Part shown: piece by piece, positions 8,324-16,819 of the stretch | How the letters are laid out: every line of letters starts with the position of its first letter | Position numbering within the stretch: the first letter of the stretch is position 1 | Source of the DNA: Avimicrobium caecorum | GTDB lineage: Bacteria > Bacillota > Clostridia > Oscillospirales > Ruminococcaceae | Assembly: GCA_904394705.1 (NCBI GenBank) | Contig: CAJFNJ010000028.1 | Coordinates: 86,720 to 150,719, forward strand | Direction: 5' to 3' | DNA: 64,000 nucleotides | Program-made: the position numbers and the translations under genes | The notes under the pieces: generated by a model | Database searches by the model: none | Told to the model about the DNA's origin: nothing | The model's input: only the letters and a program-made list of their open reading frames with translations

Positions 8324-10600
8324 TCAGGCATAGGTCAGGCGGATCTCATCACCTTCGGCAGTGACCTTCAGCATCGCTGGAGGATCACCGGCACGCTCCA
8401 CCAGCAGCTCGGCGATGCGGTCCTCCACCTCCCGGCGGATGGTCCGCCGGATGGCACGGCCGCCGCTCCGGTCGCCGAAGGACTTCTTGGCAATCAGACG
8501 GGCAGCGTCCTCATCATAGCCGAAGAGGATGCCCTTCTCCTGCATGGGACCCTTGATCTCGTCCAGCAGCAGGCCAGCGATGCGGGTGTAGTCGTTCTCG
8601 TCCAGAGCCCGGAACACCACGATCTCATCCACACGCCCCAGGAACTCGGGACGAAGGAAGTCGCCCAGCGCCTTCATGACACGGTTCTTCTCCGCCTCTT
8701 CCGCTGTGCGGTTGAAGCCCATGGCAGAGCTGCGCACATTGCTTCCGGCGTTGGAAGTCATCACAATGACGGTGTTCTCAAAGGACACCGTCCGCCCGTG
8801 GGAATCGGTGATCCGGCCCTCGTCCAGGATCTGAAGCAGAATGTTGAGCACATCGGGATGGGCCTTTTCGATCTCATCAAACAGCACTACCGAATAGGGC
8901 TTGCGGCGCACCTTTTCGGTGAGCTGTCCGGCCTCGTCATAGCCCACATATCCGGGCGGCGAACCGACGATCTTGGAAACCGAATGCTTCTCCATATACT
9001 CGGACATATCCAGGCGGATCAGCGGGTCGGCGGCGTCAAACAGCTCGGAAGCCAGCACCTTGACCAGCTCGGTCTTGCCCACACCGGTGGGTCCGACAAA
9101 GATGAAGGAGGCCGGACGCCGTCTGGGGCTGATCTGTACCCGGCTGCGGCGGATGGCTGCTGCCACCAGATCCACAGCCTCATCCTGACCGATGACCTTC
9201 TTTTTCAGGGCATCTGCCAGGCCGGCAACCTTTGCCAGCTCAGTCTCCTTGATCTTGGAGGCCGGAATGCCGGTCCACAGCTCGATGACCTTGGCGACAT
9301 GGTCCACAGTCACCTCCGCGGAGAGGGCTTCCTGCTCCACTGCCTCCGCCTGATCCTTGAGCCGCAGGCGTTCGCTGCGCAGTTCTGCCAGCTTTTCATA
9401 GTCCACATTCTCGGCCTGCTGCATCTCGGTTTCCCGCTGATCCAAGCGCTCCAGCTTACGGCTGAGCTCACTGTATTCGATCAGCTTCTTGTTCTCCATA
9501 TTGCAGCAGGAAGCGGCCTCATCCATCAGGTCGATGGCCTTGTCCGGCAGGTACCGGTCGGTGATATACCGCTCTGCCATCACCACGCAGCGCCGCACGA
9601 TCTCGTCGCTGATCTTCACATGATGGTAGTTCTCATAATACTGCTTGATGCCCTCCAGCACCTGCACCGAGTCCTCGATGGACGGCTCATTGACCGTTAC
9701 AGGCTGGAACCGGCGCTCCAGAGCCGCATCCTTTTCGATGTGGCTGCGGTACTCATCAAAGGTGGTGGCGCCGATGACCTGGATCTCGCCCCGGGACAGC
9801 GCCGGCTTGAGGATATTGGCGGCATTCATCGAGCCTTCCGCATCGCCGGCTCCCACCAGGTTGTGGATCTCATCAATGAAGAGGATCACATTGCCCGCCT
9901 TCTTGACATCTTCCACCAGGCCCTTGACCCGGCTTTCGAACTGGCCCCGGAACTGGGTGCCTGCCACCAGGGCAGTGAGATCCAGCAGCCAGATCTCCTT
10001 ATCCAGCAGGCTGGGCGGGACCTTGCCCTCCACCAGCCGCTGGGCAATGCCCTCGGCAATGGCGGTCTTGCCCACGCCGGGCTCACCGATCAGGCAGGGA
10101 TTGTTCTTGGTACGGCGGTTGAGGATCTGCATCACCCGGTAGATCTCGCTGTCCCGTCCGATGATCCGGTCCACCTTGCCCTGCCGCACCTTGTCGTTAA
10201 GGTTCTCGCAGTAGCTGTCCAGATATTTCATCTTCCGGCGCTTTTTCTCCTGGGCCGGAGTACCCGGTTCATCCGAAGCCGGTTCCTCGGGTTCAGCCGG
10301 GAGATTTTCTTCCTCCTGCTGAAGCGGGCCGCCGAACATATTCATCATCGGGAACGGCATGGCGCCGCCCGGTTCGAATCCGTCCTCGTCCCCCATCATA
10401 TCCATGATCTGATTGCTCATGGACTCAATATCCTCATCCGATATGCCCATGCGGTCGATCAGATCCTTGACCTGAGGGATTCCCAGTTCCTTGGCACACT
10501 GCAGGCACAGCCCCTCGTTGACCATCTGTCCGTTTTCCATACGGCTCATAAAGATCACCGCAGGCCGCTTGTGACAGCGGGTACACATAAAATTCTTCAT
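8324..10600 (-). CDS. clpE: ClpE-like AAA+ unfoldase (Clp protease ATP-binding subunit)
   Basis: This is a 758-residue Hsp100 protein. The N-terminus has a CxxC...CxxC zinc site (Cys 6, 9, 32, 35), characteristic of ClpE. An acidic, Met-rich linker follows, then two ATPase domains with Walker A GEPGVGKT and GPTGVGKT. A coiled-coil middle segment rich in Glu/Arg lies between them. The second ATPase domain has AMGF at the position of the ClpP-docking tripeptide loop, so partnership with ClpP in degrading damaged protein is likely. Arginine-finger and sensor segments (LRPEFLGRVDEIVVF) are present. The gene stands alone with a long upstream region suited to stress control. ClpC is the main alternative name, but the zinc finger argues against it. 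Confidence 0.85.
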   Translation of the reverse strand: MKNFMCTRCHKRPAVIFMSRMENGQMVNEGLCLQCAKELGIPQVKDLIDRMGISDEDIESMSNQIMDMMGDEDGFEPGGAMPFPMMNMFGGPLQQEEENLPAEPEEPASDEPGTPAQEKKRRKMKYLDSYCENLNDKVRQGKVDRIIGRDSEIYRVMQILNRRTKNNPCLIGEPGVGKTAIAEGIAQRLVEGKVPPSLLDKEIWLLDLTALVAGTQFRGQFESRVKGLVEDVKKAGNVILFIDEIHNLVGAGDAEGSMNAANILKPALSRGEIQVIGATTFDEYRSHIEKDAALERRFQPVTVNEPSIEDSVQVLEGIKQYYENYHHVKISDEIVRRCVVMAERYITDRYLPDKAIDLMDEAASCCNMENKKLIEYSELSRKLERLDQRETEMQQAENVDYEKLAELRSERLRLKDQAEAVEQEALSAEVTVDHVAKVIELWTGIPASKIKETELAKVAGLADALKKKVIGQDEAVDLVAAAIRRSRVQISPRRRPASFIFVGPTGVGKTELVKVLASELFDAADPLIRLDMSEYMEKHSVSKIVGSPPGYVGYDEAGQLTEKVRRKPYSVVLFDEIEKAHPDVLNILLQILDEGRITDSHGRTVSFENTVIVMTSNAGSNVRSSAMGFNRTAEEAEKNRVMKALGDFLRPEFLGRVDEIVVFRALDENDYTRIAGLLLDEIKGPMQEKGILFGYDEDAARLIAKKSFGDRSGGRAIRRTIRREVEDRIAELLVERAGDPPAMLKVTAEGDEIRLTYA

Positions 10601-10648
10601 AGGCCCTCCTCCCGCAGCCCGGAAGCCGCGTTATTTTTATATAGCAAA

Positions 10649-10681
10649 GACCTGTCGTTCACCGGAGGGTGAAAACAGGTC
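10649..10681 (-). promoter_or_regulatory. Two-tier hairpin in the clpE-like leader
   Basis: The leader can form GACCTGT/ACAGGTC with an inner TTCACC-GGAG-GGTGAA stem. It lies between the predicted promoter and the ribosome site and has no strong T run after it. It may act in mRNA stability or translation control rather than termination. Confidence 0.5.
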
Positions 10682-10705
10682 CGGAACATTCCTGCTCACA
10701 ATGGT

Positions 10706-10789
10706 ATTATAGCGATGGGATATGAACAGAAAATGACAATTCTGACAAAAACAATTAAATTGTTGTCACACTCATGCCGAGAGTGCTAA
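10706..10789 (-). promoter_or_regulatory. clpE-like promoter region with CIRCE-like half site and palindrome
   Basis: On the minus strand TATAAT (10711-10706) is a perfect -10 with only a weak -35 (ATTTTC). Upstream lie two TTGTCA repeats 9 nt apart (10748-10743 and 10739-10734). A 15-nt palindrome AACAATT-A-AATTGTT follows at 10750-10764. Beyond it, TTAGCACTC (10789-10781) equals the left arm of the HrcA operator CIRCE, but its right arm is degenerate (GAGTGTGAC) and 7 rather than 9 nt away. Confidence 0.45.
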
Positions 10790-10791
10790 TC

Positions 10792-11352
10792 TCAGCCCTG
10801 TCCAAGCGGTTCCGAGTCGTTCTGTGACTGCCACTGCCGGACAAATACCGGGATATAGAGCGCGAAACAGCCAATGGTAAAGAGACTCATACCCCACCAG
10901 AGTCCCAGACGCAGCAGGGACACCGGGCGGGTATCCAGTACAGAGATCACCGACACCACATAAAAGACCAGCGTATAGAGCTTCCCGAACCAATGGGACG
11001 CCTCGATCTCATGGTTGCGGCGCAGGATCAGCACACTGGCGGCAGCCATCAGCAGTTCCTTGGCAATGAACAGGCTGTACAGCGGCCAGAATCCCGGATA
11101 CCGGGCCCACATGCAGACAAACACCCCGAACAGGGTGAGTTTGTCAGCTGCCGGGTCCAGGATCTTGCCCAGCTTGCTGGTCATGTGGAACCGCCGGGCA
11201 ATCCAGCCGTCCAGCAGGTCCGAGACGGCGGACACCACCAGCAGCACAGCCGCCAGTGTGAAGTCCTCCGGCAGGCTGGCAGTGAGGAACACCCAGGCAA
11301 AGCAGGGCACCAGAAAAATACGGAACAGCGAAATACAGTTTGGGATAGTCAC
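10792..11352 (-). CDS. pgsA: CDP-diacylglycerol-glycerol-3-phosphate 3-phosphatidyltransferase
   Basis: The 186-residue membrane enzyme makes phosphatidylglycerol phosphate, the first step to phosphatidylglycerol and cardiolipin. It carries the CDP-alcohol phosphotransferase motif as SDLLDGWIARRFHMTSKLGK, continuing ILDPAADK, with all acidic metal ligands in place. It starts MTIPNCISLFRIFLVPCFAW, typical of PgsA, and has about five helices. It is the last gene of the long minus-strand block and has its own promoter-like sequence inside the preceding gene's 3' end. Confidence 0.93.
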   Translation of the reverse strand: MTIPNCISLFRIFLVPCFAWVFLTASLPEDFTLAAVLLVVSAVSDLLDGWIARRFHMTSKLGKILDPAADKLTLFGVFVCMWARYPGFWPLYSLFIAKELLMAAASVLILRRNHEIEASHWFGKLYTLVFYVVSVISVLDTRPVSLLRLGLWWGMSLFTIGCFALYIPVFVRQWQSQNDSEPLGQG

Positions 11353-11456
11353 AGAATGGCTCCTTTCCAGATCAAAGTGGCTGCCATCGACCGTGCCGCC
11401 CCCCTGCGACCCGCTCTTCTGCCGCTTGTGGAAGCGGCTCTGTTCAGCTTGTTTTC

Positions 11457-11486
11457 AGTATACCATATTATGCCATGAAATACCAA
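11457..11486 (-). promoter_or_regulatory. Putative pgsA promoter with flanking inverted repeat
   Basis: Minus-strand TTGGTA (11486-11481) and TATACT (11462-11457) are 18 nt apart. The inverted repeat TATACCAT (11459-11466) / ATGGTATA (11491-11498) brackets the promoter. Confidence 0.4.
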
Positions 11487-11503
11487 TAAAATGGTATAAT
11501 TGC

Positions 11504-12217
11504 TTAACCCACATTCAGGAAGTGGGAAAGCGGATTGTTGTCATAGAAAATTTCGGTGAGGAAGCTCTCCTGTACCGCAGCAGGTGTCAACACACCCGAC
11601 GGAGTACCGAAGGTGAAGTAGAACTGCAGCACCAGGGTGAGGATAAACAGGATCGCCGCTGCCTTGACCAGTCCGAACACACCGCCCAGAGCCCGGTTGA
11701 TGCCGCCCACCAGCGGAATGGAGTTGAAGGCACCGAACGCAATGGCGACAATGTGCAGAACCATCAGCCCCAGGGCGAACAGGATCAGGAAGCTCACCAG
11801 CTGGATGGCCGAAGTAATCAGCGGGCGCACAATGGAGTCGGTGACTGTCTGGGCCAGCTCCGCGGCCTGCGCCGAAGTCACTGCGGAGAGATCCACACCG
11901 CCCATCAGGAATTCCGCCGCCGAACGGATGGCCTCAGGCATGGAGGCCAGGGTCTGTTCCAGAGAGCCAGCAAAGGCCTCGGGCGAACCGGCTTCCAGGA
12001 TGGCGTTGGTGACCGCCTCGGTGATGCGGCCCGCAAAGAACATATCATAGATGGTACCGGAGATGGCATAGCTGATCATCACAGCCAGTACAGCGGCTGC
12101 CAGCCAGGAAAGGCATTCGATCAGCATACGCATCAGGCCGTTGTGATAGCCCCGGCGTATCTGCCAGATTACAATCAATACCACAGCCAGGTCCATCAGG
12201 ATAGAAGCAATATTCAT
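11504..12217 (-). CDS. CvpA family membrane protein
   Basis: The 237-residue protein has four to five hydrophobic helices in the CvpA layout. A first helix (LMDLAVVLIVIWQIRRGYHNG) is followed by the family's conserved R-G-Y-x-x-G turn, and later by helices such as LISFLILFALGL-like segments near residues 150-180. CvpA proteins are linked to colicin V production and envelope stress; their biochemical role is unclear. ATG 12217 is chosen because GGAGGTG stands directly upstream; an in-frame ATG 18 nt earlier lacks a site. It follows the DUF5711-like gene closely. Confidence 0.8.
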   Translation of the reverse strand: MNIASILMDLAVVLIVIWQIRRGYHNGLMRMLIECLSWLAAAVLAVMISYAISGTIYDMFFAGRITEAVTNAILEAGSPEAFAGSLEQTLASMPEAIRSAAEFLMGGVDLSAVTSAQAAELAQTVTDSIVRPLITSAIQLVSFLILFALGLMVLHIVAIAFGAFNSIPLVGGINRALGGVFGLVKAAAILFILTLVLQFYFTFGTPSGVLTPAAVQESFLTEIFYDNNPLSHFLNVG

Positions 12218-12262
12218 GGACACCTCCAGATTCAATAGAGTTTGCAGCGGAAGAGAAGCTGG

Positions 12263-13468
12263 TTATTCCTCCTCTTTTTGCTGCTGGTGACTGAGTTTTT
12301 CCAGACTGCTGCCGGTGAGATAGTATACATCATCGCCGATGAGTTCCAGCGAACTGGCGTCCGGCGTATCGTAAACTGCCTCCGGCTGCATCTGCGCGTC
12401 ATAGACATGCAGTTCATTGTCGGTGAGGACATAGGTGTGTCCCGAATCGGAACGCACATCGATGAAATGATCGGTACAGGCTGCGTACCGCGGTTCGGCA
12501 AAGCCCGGGGTCAGACGCACCACATTCAGGCTGCGCTCCTCCACATAGTTGCCGGTAACCAGGGTGAAGATCCCCTCGTCAAAGTGGTAATACCACAGGC
12601 CCTGGGCATTGAAATCATAGGTATTCAGCACCGTTGCCGCCGAAAGGGAGATCTCATAGAACTTTTTATCGGTGAGGACATAGAGGTTCTGATCCCCGCC
12701 CGATACCGCCATATCCACAATGATCTCTCCGGTGAAGTCCAGCCGGCGGGTCTCCTGCTTCCGGGTCAGGTCCAGCAGATTGACGCTGCTCACCAGCTGT
12801 CCGTCCTGGGCTTCCAGGGTGGCGGCAGCCAGCACCTTGCCCGAGGCAGGCAGACAGAGATCCAGCACATACCCCTCCGCTGAGTACCACTCATAGATGG
12901 AGGCGAACTTGTCATTGTAGACGGTCACCTGGGAAGTATGGGTATCCGACCGGGTTGCCACTGCCAGACTGCCGGAACTGCTGAGTTCCGCACAGTAGAT
13001 GGACTTGGCATAGCTCTGGGAAAAGAGCTCCTTCTCCCCGCTGTACACCTTCAGATCATTGCCGCCCCGGTCATAGAGCAGCGTTTTGGAGCGGTAGCAG
13101 GTGCCGTCCACATTGTAGAGATTGTGACGGATCTCCCGCACCTTCCGTCCATTGGGGTTATAGTACAGCACCCGGTTCTGTCCGATGACCGCCAGATCCC
13201 CTCCGGCATTCTGCAGGCTCACCACATCCGACCCGGTGACCTCCACCGGGAAGCCGTCGCCGGGCAGGTACATCGCCAGGAAACTGTTGATGTCCTCGAT
13301 GTAGGTTCCGCTGAAAAAGCCCTGGACGCCGCTGACAACCAGCCAGGCACCCAGCAGGATGCCCAGGAAGATCCCCAGACGCTTCCAGGCGCGCCGGCGG
13401 CTGCGCTCCTTCCGGAGCTGCCGCAGATCGGTGATATTTTCAGCTCTGTTGTCCTTCGATCGGCTCAT
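12263..13468 (-). CDS. DUF5711-like membrane-anchored beta-propeller protein
   Basis: The 401-residue protein has a basic cytoplasmic start, one helix near residues 30-50 (LGIFLGILLGAWLVVSGV) and a large extracytoplasmic beta-rich part. Repeats such as LAVIGQNRVLYYNPNG, SLAVATRSDTHTSQVTVY and NLYVLTDKKFYEI look like blades of a beta-propeller. This fits the clostridial DUF5711 group, though I am not certain of the family number. ATG 13468 has AAGGTG upstream and lies 29 nt inside truA, so translation is probably coupled. Function is unknown; the propeller suggests envelope sensing or assembly. Confidence 0.6.
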   Translation of the reverse strand: MSRSKDNRAENITDLRQLRKERSRRRAWKRLGIFLGILLGAWLVVSGVQGFFSGTYIEDINSFLAMYLPGDGFPVEVTGSDVVSLQNAGGDLAVIGQNRVLYYNPNGRKVREIRHNLYNVDGTCYRSKTLLYDRGGNDLKVYSGEKELFSQSYAKSIYCAELSSSGSLAVATRSDTHTSQVTVYNDKFASIYEWYSAEGYVLDLCLPASGKVLAAATLEAQDGQLVSSVNLLDLTRKQETRRLDFTGEIIVDMAVSGGDQNLYVLTDKKFYEISLSAATVLNTYDFNAQGLWYYHFDEGIFTLVTGNYVEERSLNVVRLTPGFAEPRYAACTDHFIDVRSDSGHTYVLTDNELHVYDAQMQPEAVYDTPDASSLELIGDDVYYLTGSSLEKLSHQQQKEEE

Positions 13469-14207
13469 AGTACACCTTATCCAGATACAACCCGCAGGGC
13501 GGAACCCTTCCGCCGGCTCGGGCACGGTTTTTGCTCAGAACAATGGCCCGGATCGCTTCGGGCGTACAGGGGATCTTCCCCATGCCTGCTGCCAGCAGCG
13601 TTCCCACCATGATGCGCACCATGTTGTACAGGAACCCGCTGCCGGTCACAGAAAATTCCACCATCTCCCCATCCCGACGGACAGTGAATTCATAGATGGT
13701 GCGCACTGTGTCCTCCACACTGCCCCCAGGACTGCAGAACGCCTGATAGTCATAGGTTCCGATGAACCCCTGGGCAGCGGCATTCAGCGCCTCGGCATCA
13801 ATGGGGTACTTGTAGTATACCCACACCTGATCCTGTTCAAAGGGGCTGCGGATCTCACTGTTGCGGATCTTGTAGATATACCGCTTGCCGGTACAGCTGT
13901 ACCGGGCATGGAACTCCTCGTCCACTTCCTCACAGCGCAGCGCCGCCATATCCGGCGGGAGATCGTTGTTGAGTGCCCGCACCAGCCCTTCACAGGGAAT
14001 ACGGCAGTTGGTCTTGAACGACACAGCAAAGTCGTTGGCATGAACGCCGGTATCTGTCCGGGAGCAGCCCTTGAGCTGCACCTTCTCAGCCAGGATCTTT
14101 TCCAGCACCGGCTGGAAGGTCCCCGCTACCGAAACGGCGTTCTGCTGCACCTGGTACCCATGGTACCGGGAACCGTTATAGGCGATATGCAGCAGCAGAT
14201 TTCTCAT
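13440..14207 (-). CDS. truA: tRNA pseudouridine synthase A
   Basis: The 255-residue enzyme isomerises uridines 38-40 in the anticodon stem of tRNAs. The catalytic aspartate sits in GCSRTDTGVHA (about residue 51). The start LLHIAYNGSRYHGYQVQ and the end FLYNMVRIMVGTLL are diagnostic for TruA. It lies 13 nt downstream of ecfT, a common clostridial arrangement in which truA follows the ECF cassette. Confidence 0.95.
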   Translation of the reverse strand: MRNLLLHIAYNGSRYHGYQVQQNAVSVAGTFQPVLEKILAEKVQLKGCSRTDTGVHANDFAVSFKTNCRIPCEGLVRALNNDLPPDMAALRCEEVDEEFHARYSCTGKRYIYKIRNSEIRSPFEQDQVWVYYKYPIDAEALNAAAQGFIGTYDYQAFCSPGGSVEDTVRTIYEFTVRRDGEMVEFSVTGSGFLYNMVRIMVGTLLAAGMGKIPCTPEAIRAIVLSKNRARAGGRVPPCGLYLDKVYYEPIEGQQS

Positions 14208-14220
14208 GGTGCCTCCTCTT

Positions 14221-15033
14221 TTAGTAAATGGACGGGAAATAGGCGTTCACTGCTACCACTGCCGCCAGTACCAGCAGCGATACGGCAAAGCCCGCATAGT
14301 CCACACCCTGGTATTTGAGCTGGCGCATCCGGGTGCGTCCGGCTCCGCCATGATAGCAGCGGCACTCCATTGCCAGCGCCAGTTCATCGGCCCGGCGGAA
14401 GGAGGACACAAACAGCGGCACCATGATCGGCACCAGGCTCTTGGCCTTGTCCATGAGCCCGCCGCTTTCAAAGTCGGCGCCCCGGGCCTTCTGGGCCGAC
14501 ATGATCTTGTCGGTCTCTTCAATGAGGGTGGGAATGAACCGCAGTGCGATGGTCATCATCATCGAGATCTCATGCACCGGCACATGGAGCTTGTTGAGGG
14601 GCTCCATCAGCCGTTCCAGACCGTCGGTGAGGACGATGGGTGAAGTGGTATAGGTCAGCAGGGTGGTGCCGGCGATGAGACAGATGATGCGTACCGCCAT
14701 GACAATGGCATAGAACACACCCTGATCGGTGATGCGGATAAAGCCGAACTGGAACAGGACATTGCCGTCCACAAAGAGCATATTCAGCACACCGGTAAAG
14801 ACAATGAGCATAATCACCGGCTTGATGCTCTTGAGCATCATTTTGATGGGAATGCCGGAGATCTTGTAGCAGCAGAGGATAAACAGGGCGGAAACCGCCA
14901 TAGCCTGCAGGTTGCCTGCCAGGAACAGTTCCACAATATAGATCGCCATGAAGATGATCTTACCCCGGGGGTCCATCCGGTGGATGGGGCTGGTCCCCGG
15001 GAAGTACTGCCCGATGGTGATGTCTTTAAGCAT
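14221..15033 (-). CDS. ecfT: Energy-coupling factor transporter transmembrane protein EcfT
   Basis: The 270-residue protein has about six helices and joins the two ECF ATPases to exchangeable vitamin-binding S components. The coupling helices carry SAQKARGADFESGG and RADELALAMECRCYHGG, the two Ala-Arg-Gly-type regions that touch the ATPases. The gene overlaps ecfA2 by 8 nt. No S component is recognisable in the window, as expected for a group II module shared among many vitamins. Confidence 0.93.
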   Translation of the reverse strand: MLKDITIGQYFPGTSPIHRMDPRGKIIFMAIYIVELFLAGNLQAMAVSALFILCCYKISGIPIKMMLKSIKPVIMLIVFTGVLNMLFVDGNVLFQFGFIRITDQGVFYAIVMAVRIICLIAGTTLLTYTTSPIVLTDGLERLMEPLNKLHVPVHEISMMMTIALRFIPTLIEETDKIMSAQKARGADFESGGLMDKAKSLVPIMVPLFVSSFRRADELALAMECRCYHGGAGRTRMRQLKYQGVDYAGFAVSLLVLAAVVAVNAYFPSIY

Positions 15034-15895
15034 GGAGATTTTCCCCCTTTCGGATCAGTTCCCGGATCTGGGCCACAGCGTCCTCCACCCGGAACACATT
15101 GGGATTGACCGGATAGCCCTTCTCCGCCAGACGGGTGAAGATCCGGGCCACCTGCGGCACCGAAAGTCCCATCTCAGCGATCTCCTTCTGGTGGGAGAAC
15201 ACCTTCTCCACATCGTCGTACATATAAAGGGAACCGTCGTTCATCACCAGTGCCTTGCCCGCATAGTTGGCGATGTCCTCCATACTGTGAGATACCAGCA
15301 GAATGGTGCTGCCGGTCTCCCGGTGATATTCCCGGATCTGGCCCAGGATCAGTTCCCGGCCCATGGGGTCCAGACCAGCGGTGGGCTCGTCCAGCACCAG
15401 CACCTCCGGACGCATCGCCATCACACCGGCGATGGCAACCCGGCGCTTCTGACCGCCGGACAGCTCAAAGGGGGATTTCTCCAGGTCAGCGGGGTCGATG
15501 CCCACCATGGCGGTGGCATGACGGACCCGCTCGTCCACTTCCTGCTCCGACAGCCCCATATTGGTGGGACCAAAGGCCACATCCTTATAGATGGTCTCCT
15601 CAAAGAGCTGGTACTCAGGGTACTGGAATACCAGGCCCACCTTGAAGCGGAACTTCCGCACCTGCTTGGGATCGGCCCACATATCCTCCCCGTCAATATA
15701 CACCTTGCCGGAGGTGGGCTGCAGCAGGGCGTTGAGATGCTGCACCAGAGTACTCTTGCCCGAGCCGGTGTGTCCGATCACACCCACGAACTCGCCCTTT
15801 TCGATCTCCACATTCACATCATTGACAGCGACTTTCTCAAAGGGAGTGCCCTTGGAGTAGACATAGCTGACATGGTCCAGTTTGATCACACTCAT
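15026..15895 (-). CDS. ecfA2: Energy-coupling factor ATPase EcfA2
   Basis: The 289-residue ATPase starts MSVIKLDHVSYVY followed by KGTPFEKVA, the EcfA2-type N-terminus. Walker A is GHTGSGKST, the signature is LSGGQKRRVAIAG and Walker B is VLVLDEPTAGLDP. I chose ATG 15895, with AGGAGG 9 nt upstream; the open frame runs on into ecfA1 but is not protein-like there. It pairs with EcfA1 to power vitamin uptake. The gap to ecfA1 is only 4 nt. Confidence 0.93.
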   Translation of the reverse strand: MSVIKLDHVSYVYSKGTPFEKVAVNDVNVEIEKGEFVGVIGHTGSGKSTLVQHLNALLQPTSGKVYIDGEDMWADPKQVRKFRFKVGLVFQYPEYQLFEETIYKDVAFGPTNMGLSEQEVDERVRHATAMVGIDPADLEKSPFELSGGQKRRVAIAGVMAMRPEVLVLDEPTAGLDPMGRELILGQIREYHRETGSTILLVSHSMEDIANYAGKALVMNDGSLYMYDDVEKVFSHQKEIAEMGLSVPQVARIFTRLAEKGYPVNPNVFRVEDAVAQIRELIRKGENLHA

Positions 15896-15899
15896 TGTA

Positions 15900-16781
15900 C
15901 TATGCCTCCTCTGCCTGTTTTGTCGAATGGATGCCGTGTGCCTCCAGCAGGGCTGCCAGGGCATCGGCACACTCCTCCTCCCCGAGGATGGAGCGGTCAA
16001 TGGAATATCCGGCGTCTGCCAGGTCATTGGCGAGATCGGTGGACTGGGGCACATCCAGGCCGCGGCTCTTGAGCAGCTGCACATGGGTGAATACCTCCCG
16101 GGCTGTGCCGTCCAGGATGATCTTGCCGTCATCCACCACCACTACCCGGTCGCACTGGGCAGCCTCGTCCATATAGTGGGTGATGAGCACCACGGTGATG
16201 CCGTACTGCTTGTTCATCTCCCGGATGGTGGAGAGCACCTCCACACGGCCCCGGGGGTCCAGCATGGCGGTGGGCTCGTCCAGAACAATGCAGCGGGGAC
16301 GCATGGCAATCACGCCGGCAATGGCAATGCGCTGCTTCTGTCCGCCCGAAAGCTGATGGGGCGCATGCTCCCGGAACTCATACATACCCACCGACCGGAG
16401 CGCATCGTCCACCCGCTGACGGATCTCCGCCGGCGGGACGCCGATATTCTCCGGCCCGAAGGCCACATCTTCCTCCACAATGGTGGCAACCAGCTGGTTG
16501 TCCGGGTTCTGGAACACCATGCCCACCGTCTGCCGGATGTCAAAGAGCTTGTCCTCATCGGCGGTATTCATGCCGTCCACATAACAGGCACCGCCGCTGG
16601 GCAGCAGCACCGCATTGAAATGCTTTGCCAGGGTGCTCTTGCCTGAGCCGTTGTGTCCCAGCACTGCCACGAACTCCCCTTCCCGGATGGAGATGGAGAG
16701 GTTCTCCAGCACCGGGATCATCTGTCCGTCGTCTGCTTCATAGCCGAAGCTGATGTCCTCCGCACTGATAAAATCTTTCAC
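15900..16781 (-). CDS. ecfA1: Energy-coupling factor ATPase EcfA1
   Basis: The 293-residue ATPase has Walker A GHNGSGKST, signature LSGGQKQRIAIAG and Walker B CIVLDEPTAMLDP. The Q-loop region VGMVFQNPDNQLVATIVEEDVAFGPEN is typical of the EcfA1 subunit. It is the first gene of the ecfA1-ecfA2-ecfT-truA set. The upstream gap to the methyltransferase gene is 38 nt, too short for a vitamin riboswitch. Confidence 0.93.
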   Translation of the reverse strand: MKDFISAEDISFGYEADDGQMIPVLENLSISIREGEFVAVLGHNGSGKSTLAKHFNAVLLPSGGACYVDGMNTADEDKLFDIRQTVGMVFQNPDNQLVATIVEEDVAFGPENIGVPPAEIRQRVDDALRSVGMYEFREHAPHQLSGGQKQRIAIAGVIAMRPRCIVLDEPTAMLDPRGRVEVLSTIREMNKQYGITVVLITHYMDEAAQCDRVVVVDDGKIILDGTAREVFTHVQLLKSRGLDVPQSTDLANDLADAGYSIDRSILGEEECADALAALLEAHGIHSTKQAEEA

Positions 16782-16819
16782 AGGTTTTCCTCCCGTTCGC
16801 CTAAAAATACCGCAGCCTG

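Noticed and set aside
10601..10791. CtsR operator upstream of the clpE-like gene
   Set aside because: The repeated TTGTCA words have a 9-bp period and do not match the GGTCAAA heptamer tandem.
15896..16132. Upstream extension of EcfA2 into ecfA1
   Set aside because: It is an out-of-frame shadow of ecfA1; AGGAGG and the EcfA2-type start at 15895 are clear.
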